Position numbers and translations under genes: made by a program. A stretch of DNA of 64,000 bases from Tethya wilhelma (lineage: Eukaryota; Porifera; Demospongiae; Tethyida; Tethyidae). Below the pieces are notes generated by a model that worked only from the letters and a program-made list of their open reading frames with translations, was not told the DNA's origin and searched no databases. Where the stretch lies: positions 15,635,566-15,699,565 of the forward strand of contig CAXIPT010000002.1 in assembly GCA_964030475.1 (NCBI GenBank), in the 5' to 3' direction. This document shows, piece by piece, positions 1 through 10,849 of the stretch. Within the stretch, counting starts at the first letter, position 1, and the number at the start of each line of letters is the position of its first letter.

Positions 1-350
1 TATTTTAATTGGTGTAACTATTGATGGCATTACTCAGTTTCAGCAGAGCTTTGTGTGTGTGTCTTGCAAGAAAGCATTAGTTGATCCAACTGGACATGAA
101 AATATTGGCAAATGTAGTGGCTAGCTGTCAAACTGTTCAGCTGTTAAGTAAGACAAAGGAGAGGTTGTCTGCAAAGCTGTTGGTAAGTGCAGAAGATCAA
201 TGTTCTGGGATAAACCTGAAAGCTCATGAAGAGATTTTAAAAGAAATTGTTGGTGGAGAGCAGGTAACCTGGGATGGTTTGCTAAATGCACCTGCTTTTA
301 CGGTCATGTACAATCAGTACCATGTCATAACTGGAATAAGTCGTCAATGA
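1..350 (+). pseudogene. RPA70-like zinc-ribbon/OB-fold fragment, frameshifted
   Basis: The first 115 bases read as an open frame with a CVSC pair and a second half-pair KCS, then stop at TAG. The next frame carries on without a gap in sense from SCQTVQLL to a TGA after GISRQ at 350. Together this looks like the four-cysteine zinc ribbon set into the last OB fold of replication protein A large subunit, a domain that binds single-stranded DNA. RPA-like genes are carried by some animal Helitrons and Helentrons, so it may be a transposon passenger. A four-base excess near 112-118 (GGCT before AGCTG) explains the shift. The 5' part lies outside the window. It is on the strand opposite to the Helentron that follows. 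Family call is from cysteine spacing only. Confidence 0.4.
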
Positions 351-384
351 ATTCAGATTTATTTCACGGTGACCTTATTCATTC

Positions 385-690
385 TTTCAAATCATTCTTC
401 CTTCACTTCATTAATGGGATTGTTAATTTCTGCTTCAATTCATGTTAGTCGAGAATCAGTTCTATTATGTGGTTGTGTCAGTGTATATTGAGTTGAATGG
501 TGCAAGTTTTGTGATTCATGCTTTCAATGATCATTCATCCTTCACTTCATTGGTGGGATTGTTAACTTCTGCTTCAATTCATGTTAGTTGAGAATTCTTA
601 TATGGTTGTGTCAGTGTATATTAATTTGAGTTGAATGATGCAAGTTTTGTGATTCATGCTTTTAATGATCATTCTTCATGTCACGCTTTA
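385..690 (+). repeat. Imperfect tandem duplication, unit about 135-140 bp
   Basis: The block from CTTCACTTCATT at about 401 through GTGATTCATGC returns from about 540 and runs to about 680 with a few substitutions and small indels. It lies directly downstream of the RPA-like fragment. No protein is supported. Confidence 0.7.
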
Positions 691-1089
691 ATGAATTTGT
701 TTGATGTTGAAAATTATTCTTATGTAGGCTTTCTAGCGTATGACTCGGTTTGTACTATACTTGGAGTAAAGATCAAATGCACTGCCTGTACAGCTAATAC
801 TACAAAGTCTGACCACAAGCCATAGTATATATATAATATATAATACGTATGTACGTATATACGTACGTGTGGATCGAATTGCTTCCAGTAATGATATTCA
901 TACTCTGTATAGCAGTTGAACTCTCGTGGTCATGGCTTTTCACACTAGAGTAATCTGATAAACCACAAGCTGCAATTTTTGTGATTATAGATTAAAGATT
1001 AACTTGTGTAATAATTTTAATTTTGAAGTGAATAATCAATGTATATACAAAATTGAATTATGAGTAACAAAAAGTATGATGGTGCTGCA

Positions 1090-1608
1090 GAGGAGGTTGG
1101 AAGGAAGTAATTAAGGTATCATGTGTGTGCAATGATTGCAGTAACTGTTGATTCAGCAAAAACCTAAAGAACACGTTTTACTATTTGGAAGATTTTCGAG
1201 TTTTTTTTTCTAGGCACCCCAAAGCAATCGTCACAATCTACGCTTCTTTCGAAACTATAGGACTAAGGTGTTGTGCTAAAACTTCAGCCTGGGCACCCCT
1301 TGGATATCCATCGTGTAGACCCAAGACAGCGCTTTTAAGTATGCAACTTATGGTCAGTGACTGTATGGCAGTATGACAGAGATATCGTCCAACAGACAGC
1401 GTGGTGCTTCAACAGGCCATACACCTTACAATCAGCAAATAAAAAAAACTCTACCAAAAGTGCTAGGAAGTGTATGAAAAAGTCTGAGTTTCTCAGCCAC
1501 TCCAACTGCTGTCCATGTGGAGCACAGTGGAGGTATGCAAAAAAATTAATATTCGTGTACTCATTGCACACGCATGTGATGCCCTGATTACTTCCTTCCA
1601 ACCTCCTA
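1090..1608. mobile_element. Foldback MITE, about 520 bp
   Basis: GGAGGTTGGAAGGAAGTAAT at 1092-1111 is repeated exactly, inverted, at 1587-1606. The match continues inward with mismatches for about 20 more bases on each side (GGTATCATGTGTGTGCAATG against the complement of CATTGCACACGCATGTGATG). Short open frames inside are not believable genes. No clear target duplication could be fixed. The rest of 690-1900 shows only AT-rich sequence and an alternating TATACGTA tract near 822-872. Confidence 0.6.
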
Positions 1609-1927
1609 GCTCTGATGGTGCTGGGTGTAGTAAACACTGTAAATGCAAAGTTTTGGTGAACTGTAATTTGAATGAAGTGTCATTTGTAGCCTTTATTGTG
1701 TGGGTTCTAGTTTTAGCAAACAAACCATGCATATAAGATTTTGTCATAACAAAATTGAAAAATTGTGAGGAGGAAGGCATTAATTTGTAAAAAGTTGCTA
1801 AAGTTAGAACCCACGAAATTAATTAGGTGATAAAATTAATAATTACAATTGATAAGTAAAACAATAATGTGATTGCTTAGCAGTTTTGCTGGTTTGGCTA
1901 AGTTTGAGCATGGTAAGTTTGTACTCT

Positions 1928-3811
1928 TCATGGGAGCTGTTTCACTGGAATTGAGCAATAAATAGCATCATGGTCACTATAGTAGGTATCATGTACAAGG
2001 TTTTCATGTGGTCTATTAAAGTACACATGGTCAATCAAAGTCCCTTTGTCTGTAGTTGGGCTGTGCACAATTTGAGTAAAACCGTAGCTGCACATAATGC
2101 TAGATAAAGATAAGTTAGGTGTGTCTAGCAAGTCCACATTAAAATCTCCTAGCACAATAGTGGTAGTATTCAACTGCGAAAGACTATTTAACAATTCATT
2201 CAATGTGACAATAAGGTGTTGCATTGGTGTTGTGGGAGATCTGTAGATCAAAACTATTAACAAATGATTAGTATTATGCAGCAATATTTGTACAACAATT
2301 CCTTCAATTCCGTTGCTAGCAAATGGAAATACAGTGTCTGTTGTCAGGTTGATATTGACACTCATTATTACACCTCCACCAACTTGGTTATCATGTGATA
2401 CCCTGTCGGATCTATACACAACATGGTCTTCAAAGATCATTGGAGAAGGTTGGTTTTGTTTTAACCACGTTTCACAGAAGCATAGAACACTAGCATACTT
2501 GAATAATAGATCGTTCTTGTTATCAACTAACTTGGAGGTTATTGAACGGACATTCAACAGTGCAATGGTAACATGTGAGTCATATAATGATACAAATTGT
2601 AGCTTTGCTGGTTCTGGTAATAGATTATGATTGAGTCTGTACATTTCATTGTGAACATCAGTGCTCTTCTTAATAGCAGAAGCATCAAAATTTAGTATAT
2701 ATAATCCTTGCAATGACTTCACTCTACTGAATGCAACATAGGCTTGCCCTGGACTGAAATGGCCTCCTTTCATGTCAACAACTATTTTGCTTAGAGTTAA
2801 ACCTTGTACTTTATGGATAGTAGTGGCCCATGCTAATGTCAATGGGAACTGTAATCGAGTGATTTCAGAACCACGTTTGCCTTTAGCCAGAAATACAACT
2901 TCAAGCTTGGTAATAGGAACAGCATTAGGATATTCATTACGGTACACACTTTGCTGGGTTGCTTGTGAACCAACTTGGCTATTGTCAAACTTAACTAGCA
3001 CAGTTTTGACTTCATTAGTGCTATTGGTGACAATGTGTACAACCTCTCCTCTGGCTCCATTTACAAGGACATCTGACACATCAACATTTGTGGTTAACAT
3101 CACACGAGCACCTACTGCTAATTTAAGCACACCATGTAAACCACCAGTCTCTGATCTGTTACCAGACAATGTAGAGATGTTGATATGAGATGTCTGACCA
3201 GCTATTGCATCTGAGGCATTGATAGAATACTGTGGTGTCTTTTCAGTTAGACCATTCAACATGTGTGCATTGTGACTGTCAACATCCACATTCAATCTGT
3301 ACACATGCAATGCTAGCTTTGGGTAATTAGGCTTGTCTGGTTTAGTTACTCTGGACTTGAGCACTTCAATGTCTTGAGGGGTACAATCATTTGTTCTGAC
3401 TCTACACAAGAGCTCACAAAATGCAAGGTCATCTTTCTGACGCATTATTTCAGTAAGCTCAACCATCTTGAACTCATCTTGCCACAGTGACCCAGACTTG
3501 TATAATTTGGCATAAGAATCACTAACTGTACTGAACAATTGTGACTGGCCAACAGGGGGAAGCTGATACAAGTCACCAACTGCAAGAATGCTAACACCAC
3601 CAAATGTTACATCAGGGGACACACCTTTGATTTGTTGCAAACGTTTGTGGATCTCTAGTAACATGTTTGAGCCAACCATACTCACTTCATCAATGATCAC
3701 TAACACAAGATGGGACAGTTTGCTACGCAATGTATTCAGTCTGTCATGACTTAAAGGCTGAAATCCACTGTGCTTGCTACGGCCTAGCAAAAATGCCGAG
3801 TGAAGGGTCAT
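1928..3811 (-). CDS. Helentron PIF1-like helicase C-terminal part fused to apurinic-like endonuclease
   Basis: This 627-residue open frame starts just after the Walker A part, which lies in another frame (3808-4209). Residues 1-380 are a superfamily 1B helicase: Walker B with VIIDEVSMVG, then the C-terminal motifs TIHKVQGLTL and GQAYVAFSRVKSLQGLY. Residues from about 415 to the end form an endonuclease/exonuclease/phosphatase domain, seen in ALLNVRSI, ETWL, GDFNVD, and the closing SDHDAI. A helicase followed by this nuclease is diagnostic of Helentrons rather than plant-type Helitrons. The frame ends at TGA next to 1928. A frameshift near 3825 separates it from the upstream helicase piece. 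The first methionine here (MTLHSAFLLG) is internal to the family protein, not a true start. Confidence 0.85.
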   Translation of the reverse strand: MTLHSAFLLGRSKHSGFQPLSHDRLNTLRSKLSHLVLVIIDEVSMVGSNMLLEIHKRLQQIKGVSPDVTFGGVSILAVGDLYQLPPVGQSQLFSTVSDSYAKLYKSGSLWQDEFKMVELTEIMRQKDDLAFCELLCRVRTNDCTPQDIEVLKSRVTKPDKPNYPKLALHVYRLNVDVDSHNAHMLNGLTEKTPQYSINASDAIAGQTSHINISTLSGNRSETGGLHGVLKLAVGARVMLTTNVDVSDVLVNGARGEVVHIVTNSTNEVKTVLVKFDNSQVGSQATQQSVYRNEYPNAVPITKLEVVFLAKGKRGSEITRLQFPLTLAWATTIHKVQGLTLSKIVVDMKGGHFSPGQAYVAFSRVKSLQGLYILNFDASAIKKSTDVHNEMYRLNHNLLPEPAKLQFVSLYDSHVTIALLNVRSITSKLVDNKNDLLFKYASVLCFCETWLKQNQPSPMIFEDHVVYRSDRVSHDNQVGGGVIMSVNINLTTDTVFPFASNGIEGIVVQILLHNTNHLLIVLIYRSPTTPMQHLIVTLNELLNSLSQLNTTTIVLGDFNVDLLDTPNLSLSSIMCSYGFTQIVHSPTTDKGTLIDHVYFNRPHENLVHDTYYSDHDAIYCSIPVKQLP

Positions 3812-5005
3812 GCCATTGATATTGAAGGCAGCAACACAGTTAGCAATACAATCACATCATCTGGTTCAATGGTGTTTGACAGTTTAAGGAGCTTTAGTGT
3901 ATCAGAGTGAACAAGTCTTATCACATGTGATTTACCAACACCTCCAGGACCACTTAGAAATACTCTGTATGGCTCAATGGGTTTGTTTTGCTTGAGGGCA
4001 ATAACTGCTTCCTTACACCAGTTACGATGGAAATTAACAATTTCTTTCTGTTTCTCATTCAAACCACGGAATAGCTTTCTGTACTCATCTGCTGGTATTT
4101 CATTGCTATTGGCAGCACTTTCAAACCTCACACTCAACCTAGCTCTACAGGATGATGGTGCTATGACGTCAGCATTGTCTCTAAGGTCTTGTTCAGACAC
4201 TTCTGCCAATGTCTCACTGCCTTCTGCTAAGGATTGAGCTCTACTTTCTTCATTGGATGGGGCAAGCTGATTCCAACCATGCGCTCAGGGTTGATTGTCA
4301 TCAAACTCAATCTCATCAGTATTTTCCTGAGTAAATTTACTCTCATTGTCTAACACAATTCTCTGGACATGCTGGTAATGCTCTTCATAGCTAGAATAGC
4401 CACCTAGTAGGTCATTGTGCTCATTATACCATGGGAGATACAACATGAGTCTAGCTCTGTACCAATTGGAAGGCTCTTTGTCTTTGTTGTGCTTACAGAA
4501 ACGAATGACAGCTTCTCTCTTACGTTTTCTCATGGTGCCCATGTTATCAGTTAGCTTAATACATGATGATGAGGAGGCTGCATCATTGTCACTGGGGGGC
4601 AAAACATCACCACAATCACTATCTTGCTTATAGTCGGTGGTATAATTGGCAGCAAACTCTGCTAGACACATTGATTGTATTTGTGCAGGTCTATGTGCAT
4701 ATCTGTCAATGAGACTCTTTTGGAACACATTTGTATCATCATCAGGCAAGTCTTTAAGGCTCTTCTTGTCTTTCAAAACAGCTATTCTTTTGTTTTTTTG
4801 GTTAGTGTCCACAAATACAACACACCTACTCAACTTTCATAGGCAAAGACAGTATTCTGTATACAACTTCCTGGGCACTGACTTCTCTGTGAGTCAAAAA
4901 GGCAGAGCCTACTTTGTTCAACTGGGTCCTTAGTTCATCAGTTCTAGCTTCATTAGCAACCCGCTTCAACAACACACCCATGGCTCTATCAGACTTCATG
5001 ATATA
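3808..5005 (-). pseudogene. Helentron Rep end and helicase N-terminal part, frameshifted
   Basis: Three overlapping minus-strand frames belong to one gene. From 5003 comes YIMKSDRAMG, the second half of the Rep catalytic-tyrosine region, then conserved linker to LSLPMK. From about 4833 a second frame continues (RCVVFVDTNQ to about 4285) with a basic KRKRE stretch. From 4209 a third frame carries the helicase Walker A motif LSGPGGVGKSH and ends just after VIVLLT where the downstream helicase frame takes over. The frames are broken near 4830, 4250 and 3825. The upstream boundary is the MITE at 5006. Either the element is dead or the assembly has indel errors; three shifts in 1.2 kb favour decay. 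Confidence 0.75.
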
Positions 5006-5676
5006 CTCAGGTACATTAAGGCACGGGGCCCTCATTAAAATGAAAAAATATGCGTATTGCCTGTAACTTTCTTACTAACAGTGCTGTTGTCGTGGAAACA
5101 TGCATACAAAAACTTTGCATGGTCCTTAACATACTTGCACCAAAATCTTGGTCATGTGACTTACCACTCGTTAAATATTTTGAATTAATGAATAATTAAT
5201 TAGGCGGAGCTGAAGACCTGTTTCCATGGCAACCAAACTTTTATGTGAGAATCGACTTACCATGTACTTAATAAAATTTACCACTCCGTCTTGATTACTT
5301 GTTGCCATGGTGAGATATTGGCCCAAACATAGTGACGAGAGGTGTGCAATAAATGGAAAGGCTTTCGTATCTCACCATGGCAACAAGTAATCAAGACGGA
5401 GTGATAAATTTCATTAAGTACATAAGTCGATTCTCACATAAAAATTTGGTTGCCATGGAAACAGGTTTTCAGCTCCGCCTAATTAATTATTCATTAATTC
5501 AAAATATTCAACGAGTGGTAAGTCACATGACCAAGATGTTGGTGCAAGTATGTTAAGCATCATGCAAAGTCTTTGTACGCATGTTTCCACGACAACAGCA
5601 CTGTTGGTAAGAAAGTTACAAGCAATACGCATATTTTTTCGTTTTAATGAGGGTCCCGTGCCTTAATGTACCTGAG
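5006..5676. mobile_element. TA-flanked foldback MITE inserted in Rep catalytic site
   Basis: The ends are CTCAGGTACATTAAGGCACG and its near-perfect inverted partner, flanked by TA on both sides (5004-5005 and 5677-5678). The inverted match runs for most of the 671 bp; the centre (about 5283-5398) is also a palindrome around the phrase TCTTGATTACTTGTTGCCAT. TA duplication fits Tc1/mariner-type movement, but no transposase is present. Removing it with one TA restores continuity of the Rep frame (VAS before, YIMK after). Two relatives sit at 8316-9026 and 24512-25188. Confidence 0.85.
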
Positions 5677-7062
5677 TAAGAGGCCACATACATGACACAG
5701 GCATAGGCATTCATGACATACTGAAGGTCCATATTGGCTTGCCAGGCTAACATGACAGCACTGTTGTAGTTATTCACACAACATTCACTGGGTTCACGTT
5801 TCAACACAATCACACTACCTTTAGTGGACACAGACAATACATGCATGTAATCACTTTCAGACACTTCTGCTTTTTGTAATAACTGATCAAGAGATAAATC
5901 AGTATCACCATCTTTAATCAATTTACGGACTTTAGCTAATGCATTCTTGTTGGCAGCTGGTATGGTATCATCTGTTTCAGAACTAGGTTCAGCAATTAGT
6001 GTAGAGTAGCTAGGTGGATGGGGGAAATTGAATCGACAGGAATTGTTTCTTCTACAATATGAAGAATGTCTGTGATTCTGTAGCAACAAAACTAACTCTT
6101 TCAGTTTACCATCCTCTCATTGCACAAGAGATGTACTTATCAATGAAATCACACACATCAGCATTATCATCAACACCATACTTAGGAGCATCTTTGACCC
6201 ATATCACACAGTGTGCATGAGGGGAACCACGGGCTTGGAACTCAATTCTAATGCCATAATCTTCAATCTCACCCAATGGCTTGGCAGGGGACTTAAGAAA
6301 CTCATGGAAGAAAGTATTCAATCTGTACTGGAAATGTCTGGCAGCTGTAACAGGGTTACGCTTCAACCAATTAGATTTCTCTTCAAAGGAAAGCTTTGCT
6401 ACTTCTTCATCAGTGTATGTCACACCATACTGTCGGGCAATTGTACGGATCATGTCAGGCCATTTCATATCAGCAGCTGACAATGTGAAAAACCATGTAG
6501 GGGTACCAAGCTGACGTATCATGGCTAACAACTCATAGAATGTACGCTGGTAATATGCTGGGGAACCTCTGACATTCTTTAGAAATCTGTATGCTTTGTC
6601 TTTGTTCACAAATTGACCAATCACATTGGGATCTCTAGCTTGGGAGGCAGTGAATTCTCTGGAAGGCTTTTGACGCCAAATGTAGTTACTAGCATCATCA
6701 AAGACTTGTTTGGATTCAACAACATACTGTGCAGTGAACAAATAGTCTAGATCTCTAGCAAATCTTCCATCAACATCTAAGAGTCTTTGGTTGAAATACT
6801 TGCGATAGGTAAGCTTTTTAGGTCTAACATTGTTGAAACAACCAACTCCATAGCAGAACTTATCAGGATTGGACATTAATTCAAAGTCTTTGTCAGTATG
6901 TATACACTTTGGCTTCTCTCCCTCACAAGGTGCAATATTGACAATGGCATCAGGGTTTTCAACTGACATCATGCTAGCACTAGGACCACCAGTAATGCTT
7001 GCTGTATGTTTGTCACCCTCTTCAACAACATCATCATCTAAGACAGTTTGGGTACTATTCAC
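5677..7062 (-). pseudogene. Helentron Rep (HUH endonuclease) part, frameshifted
   Basis: The 318-residue frame 7062-6106 holds the Helitron-like N-terminal domain (PDKFCYGVGCFNNVRPKKLT, DLDYLFTAQYVVE, TPTWFFTLSAADMKWPD) and the metal-binding HUH motif in GSPHAHCVIW. A frameshift near 6110 leads into the next frame (6105 to about 5680), which has a small cysteine-rich piece (CRRNNSCRFNFPHPPS) and ends in YACVMYVAS. That is the first catalytic tyrosine region; the second tyrosine continues beyond the MITE at 5006-5676. Rep nicks one DNA strand and stays bound through tyrosine. Start methionine at 7062 is not certain because upstream coding sequence reads into it from the OTU part. Confidence 0.8.
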
Positions 7063-7128
7063 AACAGTTTTCTGAGGACAGTTATTACACTTGTCAGAGT
7101 TGACAGAAGTTCTATCAGTCGCACTAGA

Positions 7129-8315
7129 GCAACATAATGGTACTGCATGACAAGGCCAACATTTACTTCATTCTGACTCACACCACTCATGGGAGTTATA
7201 GCAACAGTGTTTGTATACTGATCAGTTACAGTCAAGACTTTGATTGTTATATTAAACATGCTACTTAATGCTGCAATGACAATATTGTCTCCCCAGGCAC
7301 CACCTCTGACTCTACTGACAAACTTGTTCCACAACAACTCAGTTCTTCTATCAGGGTCTGTTTCTGCAGCTATGAGGGCATCATCTTCATTAGGGGCTTC
7401 AGTATCAGCATTGTATCTATTGTCAGTTTCAATGGCTTCAGATACAAAGTGACAGTAGTCATCTTTATGGTTTGTTAAATGATCTGCTACCATTTGTCTC
7501 AGTTCACTACTATTGCAGGCATTACATACACCTAGAGCTGTTAGTTGGACTAATACTGAATTGTATACACAGTCTCCATTTGCAGACACATCATCAATTT
7601 GAAAACCATTTCTGCTTGCTTCAACTCTGAGGGATTCAAGTGCTCTTATCAGTTGGGCATGCTCATCATCACTGTCATCAAAACATGGTTCATCAATATC
7701 CATGGGTTCATGGATTGAATTCAAGGTAGATTGTATACAATTAGTTGCTTGTTTCTGGGGGCTAGGCTCACTTTCCACGTTATCAGGTTGTGTATTATTA
7801 TATCGATCAAGCTGTGTATCACATTCATTAGGCTGTGTGTCAGGAAGATTAAGTAGACTAGTGAACAATTCAGGATCATTACAGATTGCATCATCAACCC
7901 AATCAGTGTTAATAGATATGTCTTCATAGAGTGGATTATTGGCTTTCAACCACTTCAAGGCATTAATTAGCTTCTCAGGAGTTACATAGCCATACATGTA
8001 GTGTCCTTTGTACACAAGCTTACGTTTGAACTTCAGTGGAATCAGTTCAGACTGGGAAGGCAACCGAGGCAACACAGTGCACACATTATCTATCTTCGTA
8101 GGAACATTAACTGCTGGACCATGGATACATCTCTGTTTGCCAGAAGGTAATGCTACCATCTTCATGAATGGAACACGCAGTGAAATCAATCTGGCTTCTA
8201 GCTCATTCAAACATGACAACTCAGGAGGAACTTTACACAATTCTAGTCCATTAGCTTTAGACAACAGTGGCATGCTACCTCTGGATAAAGCTGAATGACA
8301 TGTTTTGCACACATA
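7129..8315 (-). CDS. Helentron OTU cysteine-protease segment
   Basis: This stretch starts inside a zinc ribbon (CKTCHSALSRG), continues through a conserved region (LSCLNELEARLISLRVPFMK) that is typical of the Helentron N-terminus, an acidic linker, and then an OTU domain. The OTU nucleophile motif is SANGDCVYNSV, and the closing histidine is in MQYHYVALV. The frame holds to about 7128 and then shifts; the continuing sense frame (DKCNNCPQ) runs into the Rep segment. OTU domains cleave ubiquitin; in Helentrons their role is unknown. The upstream boundary is the TA-MITE at 8316. The same protein is encoded at 25191-26526, almost residue for residue, including silent positions. Confidence 0.85.
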
Positions 8316-9026
8316 CTCAGTGTAGTTAAGGATGCCTTAACTTTTAAAATGGGCAAAAATACAGATTTTATGGAATGTATTTTGATAAAAATATTACATA
8401 TTTTTCCCAAAACACAATGGGTATTAATTAAATAGCTGTTGATGCACCACACTTTAAAGTTTTGGTGTCATGTGACTATTGGGGGTGGGGCAGGAGCATG
8501 GCCATATTATAATACCTTTAAGCAAAAATGAGGATCACTAGGACTATTTTCTAGAGTGTCATATTTTGTAAGAATATTGTATTTATTATTAAGATATTGA
8601 ATCTGCCTGGAAATTTGGTCCCTGAAATATCGTTTGGCAGATATTGAGCAAAATATGGTCGTTTCTAAATATTGCACACCTAATTATATATGCGTATTGC
8701 TTATATCTTACAAACGAACGGTAGGTACCCAAATTTCCAGGCAGATCTGATATCTTACAGTTAAGATGTATGTGTGAGCAAAAAATTAATGTTCTGCAAT
8801 TAGTGCTAGTGATCCTCATTTTCAAAAGTATGTATTTGGTGATGTTGCCACGCCCACAAACATTATTTGACTTTCATTTTCATAAATTATGTCAAATACA
8901 ATAATAATACGATGATCACCAAGTTTGGTCTACTAATGCAAGAGTATAGTTAAAACACGAAAGGGTTTGTTTTTAATTAGGTCCTTAACTTTCCTTAACT
9001 TTTGAGGCATCCTTAACTACACTGAG
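8316..9026. mobile_element. TA-flanked MITE, 711 bp
   Basis: Ends CTCAGTGTAGTTAAGGATGC and the inverted partner at 9007-9026 match over 21 bases, with TA at 8314-8315 and 9027-9028. It splits a CxxC pair of the Helentron protein: GKCY lies on one side and VCKTC on the other, and the second Helentron copy has the uninterrupted site. Interior is AT-rich with no transposase. Confidence 0.9.
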
Positions 9027-10003
9027 TAACATTTTCCATTTGGACTCACACGTTTATGCTTTGGACTAAATACACTTTCTAGCACATCATCACTAGCCTT
9101 GGTATACTTATCTCTTTGGAAGTCTACTACACTTTGTCGATACATCATTCTATGGCAGGACAAGCACACATAGTCAGGACCAGTCTCAACTTTAGACAAA
9201 AAGCTGTCAATTGCTGATTCTACTGAGACACTTGATGCTCGTTTGGATGCCATAGCCTGTTTGTTTTGAGCTCTATACTGTTGCTTGACAATATCACTTT
9301 CATTTGCTCGTTTGGATGCCATAGCCTGTTTGTTTTGAGCTCTACACTGCTGCTTGACAATATCACTTTCATTTGCTCGTTTGGATGCCATAGCCTGTTT
9401 GTTTTGAGCTCTATACTGTTGCTTGACAATATCACTTTCATTTGCTCGTTTGGATGACATAGCCTGTTTGTTTTGATCTCTATAATGCTGTTTGACAATT
9501 TCACTTTGATTTGCACGTTTGGATGCCATAGCCTGTTTGTTTTGATCTCTATACTGCAGCTTGACAATTTCACTTTGATTTGCACGTTTGGATGCCATAG
9601 CCTGTTTGTTTTGATCTCTATACTGCAGCTTGACAATTTCACTTTGATTTGCACGTTTGGATGCCATAGCCTGTTTGTTTTGATCTCTATACTGCAGCTT
9701 GACAATTTCACTTTGATTTGCACGTTTGGATGCCATAGCCTGTTTGTTTTGATCTCTATACTGCAGCTTGACAATTTCACTTTGATTTGCACGTTTGGAT
9801 GCCATAGCCTGTNTCTTGTCTTGGTTTCTACGGTTTATTACATCACACATGCTCTCCATTGACCTTAAAGCTTGCATTTGAGACTTCTTACTAGGCACAC
9901 GGACTCTCTTGGTGCGTCTTAATGCAAACACATGGCCACAATCACAACATAATCTTTTTATATGGTTAACACCGGAACATTCAGGGCAAATTTTGTTAGA
10001 CAT
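9027..10003 (-). CDS. Helentron N-terminal zinc-finger and 23-residue repeat protein segment
   Basis: The frame begins with ATG at 10003 and a four-cysteine finger (CPECSGVNHIKRLCCDC), followed by a basic stretch (RRTKRVRVPSKKSQ). Then come about nine tandem copies of a 23-residue unit built on KQAMASKRANxSxIVKxQY, rich in lysine, arginine and glutamine, likely helical and DNA- or RNA-binding. It ends with a second CxxC (YVCLSCHRMMYRQS) and reaches GKCY at the MITE border. One residue is unknown because of the N at 9813, right at the first repeat; the second copy (from 23968) has a different, longer sequence at this point. True start is plausible because the same ATG context is present in the second copy. 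Confidence 0.75.
9240..9812 (-). repeat. 69-bp coding minisatellite in the Helentron
   Basis: About eight to nine head-to-tail 69-bp units, each 23 codons, form two subtypes: units near the start end in LQYRDQ and are nearly identical, later ones have ESDIVKQQYRAQ. All six frames look open because the unit length is divisible by three, which creates long false frames on the plus strand. An N at 9813 marks the edge. Confidence 0.9.
9813..9813. other. Single-N assembly join (one of six)
   Basis: Lone N bases at 9813, 23555, 26527, 28173, 35652 and 51965 each lie where a repeat stops and other sequence starts: in the 69-bp minisatellite, in Ty3 RNase H, after OTU, in DIRS ORF1, at the BEL Gag start and in the BEL 5' LTR. 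They look like contig joins of unknown gap size rather than miscalled bases. Confidence 0.7.
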
Positions 10004-10199
10004 GATTCAAACACAACAAAATTGCTATTGGAGTGCAAAATCAAGTAACTCACAACAAAGAGAACTCTTAAGGAGCAGATTCAAGCAGATACAAACAGCA
10101 GGTCGGACCTCAAATGATAGCAGTCGGAACCACGTGTATTTTCTAAATATCGCACTCTCCTACCTGGGCGTATACAATAGGCGTGGCCGAGGGCGTGGC

Positions 10200-10440
10200 G
10201 TAAGCTTAACGCTCAGAAAATAGTACAAAGGGCTTGGATCTCAGCAAGTACAGTGTTTTGCAAGATTCTACACAACAAATTTCAAGATAATTTCGATTCA
10301 TGAACGTAAGTATCTTCCGTTTGGATCATAGAGCTGCCATTCTTCAGATAATCTAGTAACAGACAGACACACACACAAAACGACTACCGTAACCCTCTGC
10401 ACGTGCTACGCACGCGCCGAGGCTTAATAAAGAGCCAACT
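10200..10440 (-). repeat. Helentron 5' terminal repeat, copy at the first Helentron
   Basis: On the minus strand this begins AAGCCTCGGCGCGTGCG and runs through GGGTTACGGTAGTCG, a GT-rich stretch, CTGTCTGTTACTAGATTATC and TTGCAAAACACTGTA. The same series appears at 11481-11700, 23556-23790 and 31870-32095. It lies just upstream of the zinc-finger start and likely carries the Rep recognition end and promoter. Confidence 0.75.
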
Positions 10441-10495
10441 TGTGGGGAAAAAAGTATCTTGTATTACTGTCAAAACTTTGAATATTTGATGATTG

Positions 10496-10849
10496 CAGGG
10501 GCGTAGCCAGGATTTAGAATTAGGAGGTGCGCGCGCGAAGAATTTCTAGGTGCCACGCCCACTAATTAGTGCACGTGACCCATTCCCGTAACCTTTGAAC
10601 TCTAGTTGTGAGCAGCTTTGAGCGCTCGAGCGCTCGAGCGCTCTCGATCGAGCTAGCATGAACTAAACTGTTCTAAAGTTTGTCTTTCAAGCGTTTGAGG
10701 TCTAAAATCTTAAATAACTAGCTTCAAGGAATAAACAAGTAAGTATAAAATGGCTATTAATAAAGCCAATTATTAGTCATTCTCTTCTTCCGGTCAAGCT
10801 CAAAGGGGGTGCTCGAGCACCTCTTGAACCCCCTCTGGCTATGCCACTG
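10496..10849. mobile_element. Small TIR element with 5-bp GATTG duplication
   Basis: Left end CAGGGGCGTAGCCAGGATTT, right end CCCTCTGGCTATGCCACTG, so the inverted ends read CAGKGGCRTAGCCAG. GATTG occurs at 10491-10495 and 10850-10854, fitting a 5-bp target duplication. No coding capacity. A nested block of GAGCGCTC steps is near 10619-10645. A related end (CTTCCTACGCCACTGC) lies at 19047-19062. Confidence 0.7.

Larger units (their letters stand above)
1928..10440 (-). mobile_element. Helentron (rolling-circle transposon) copy 1
   Basis: Reading the minus strand from about 10440 to 1928, the parts come in the order of a Helentron: terminal repeat, zinc-finger and repeat protein, OTU protease, HUH Rep, PIF1-like helicase, endonuclease. 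These elements move by rolling-circle replication; Rep nicks and joins single strands. The coding part is broken by at least four frameshifts (near 7128, 6110, 4830 and 3825, with another near 4250) and by two MITE insertions (5006-5676 and 8316-9026). The 5' end shows TTAAGCCTCGGCGCGTG on the minus strand near 10426, shared with other copies in the window. The 3' end was not located below 1928. Confidence 0.85.

Noticed and set aside
2313..3188. Plus-strand open frames of 105 and 138 codons
   Set aside because: They are antisense shadows of the Helentron helicase-endonuclease frame, which has clear motifs on the minus strand.
8316..9026. Intron in the Helentron gene instead of a MITE
   Set aside because: Borders are not GT-AG, ends are perfect inverted repeats and TA is duplicated; the second copy lacks it.
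9240..9812. Regular repeats that might suggest a CRISPR-like array
   Set aside because: Units are contiguous, coding and without unique spacers; the window is eukaryotic.
9220..9862. Long repeat-protein frames on both strands besides the zinc-finger frame
   Set aside because: The 69-bp unit is a multiple of three, so all frames open together; only the frame continuous with the zinc fingers and CxxC region is supported.
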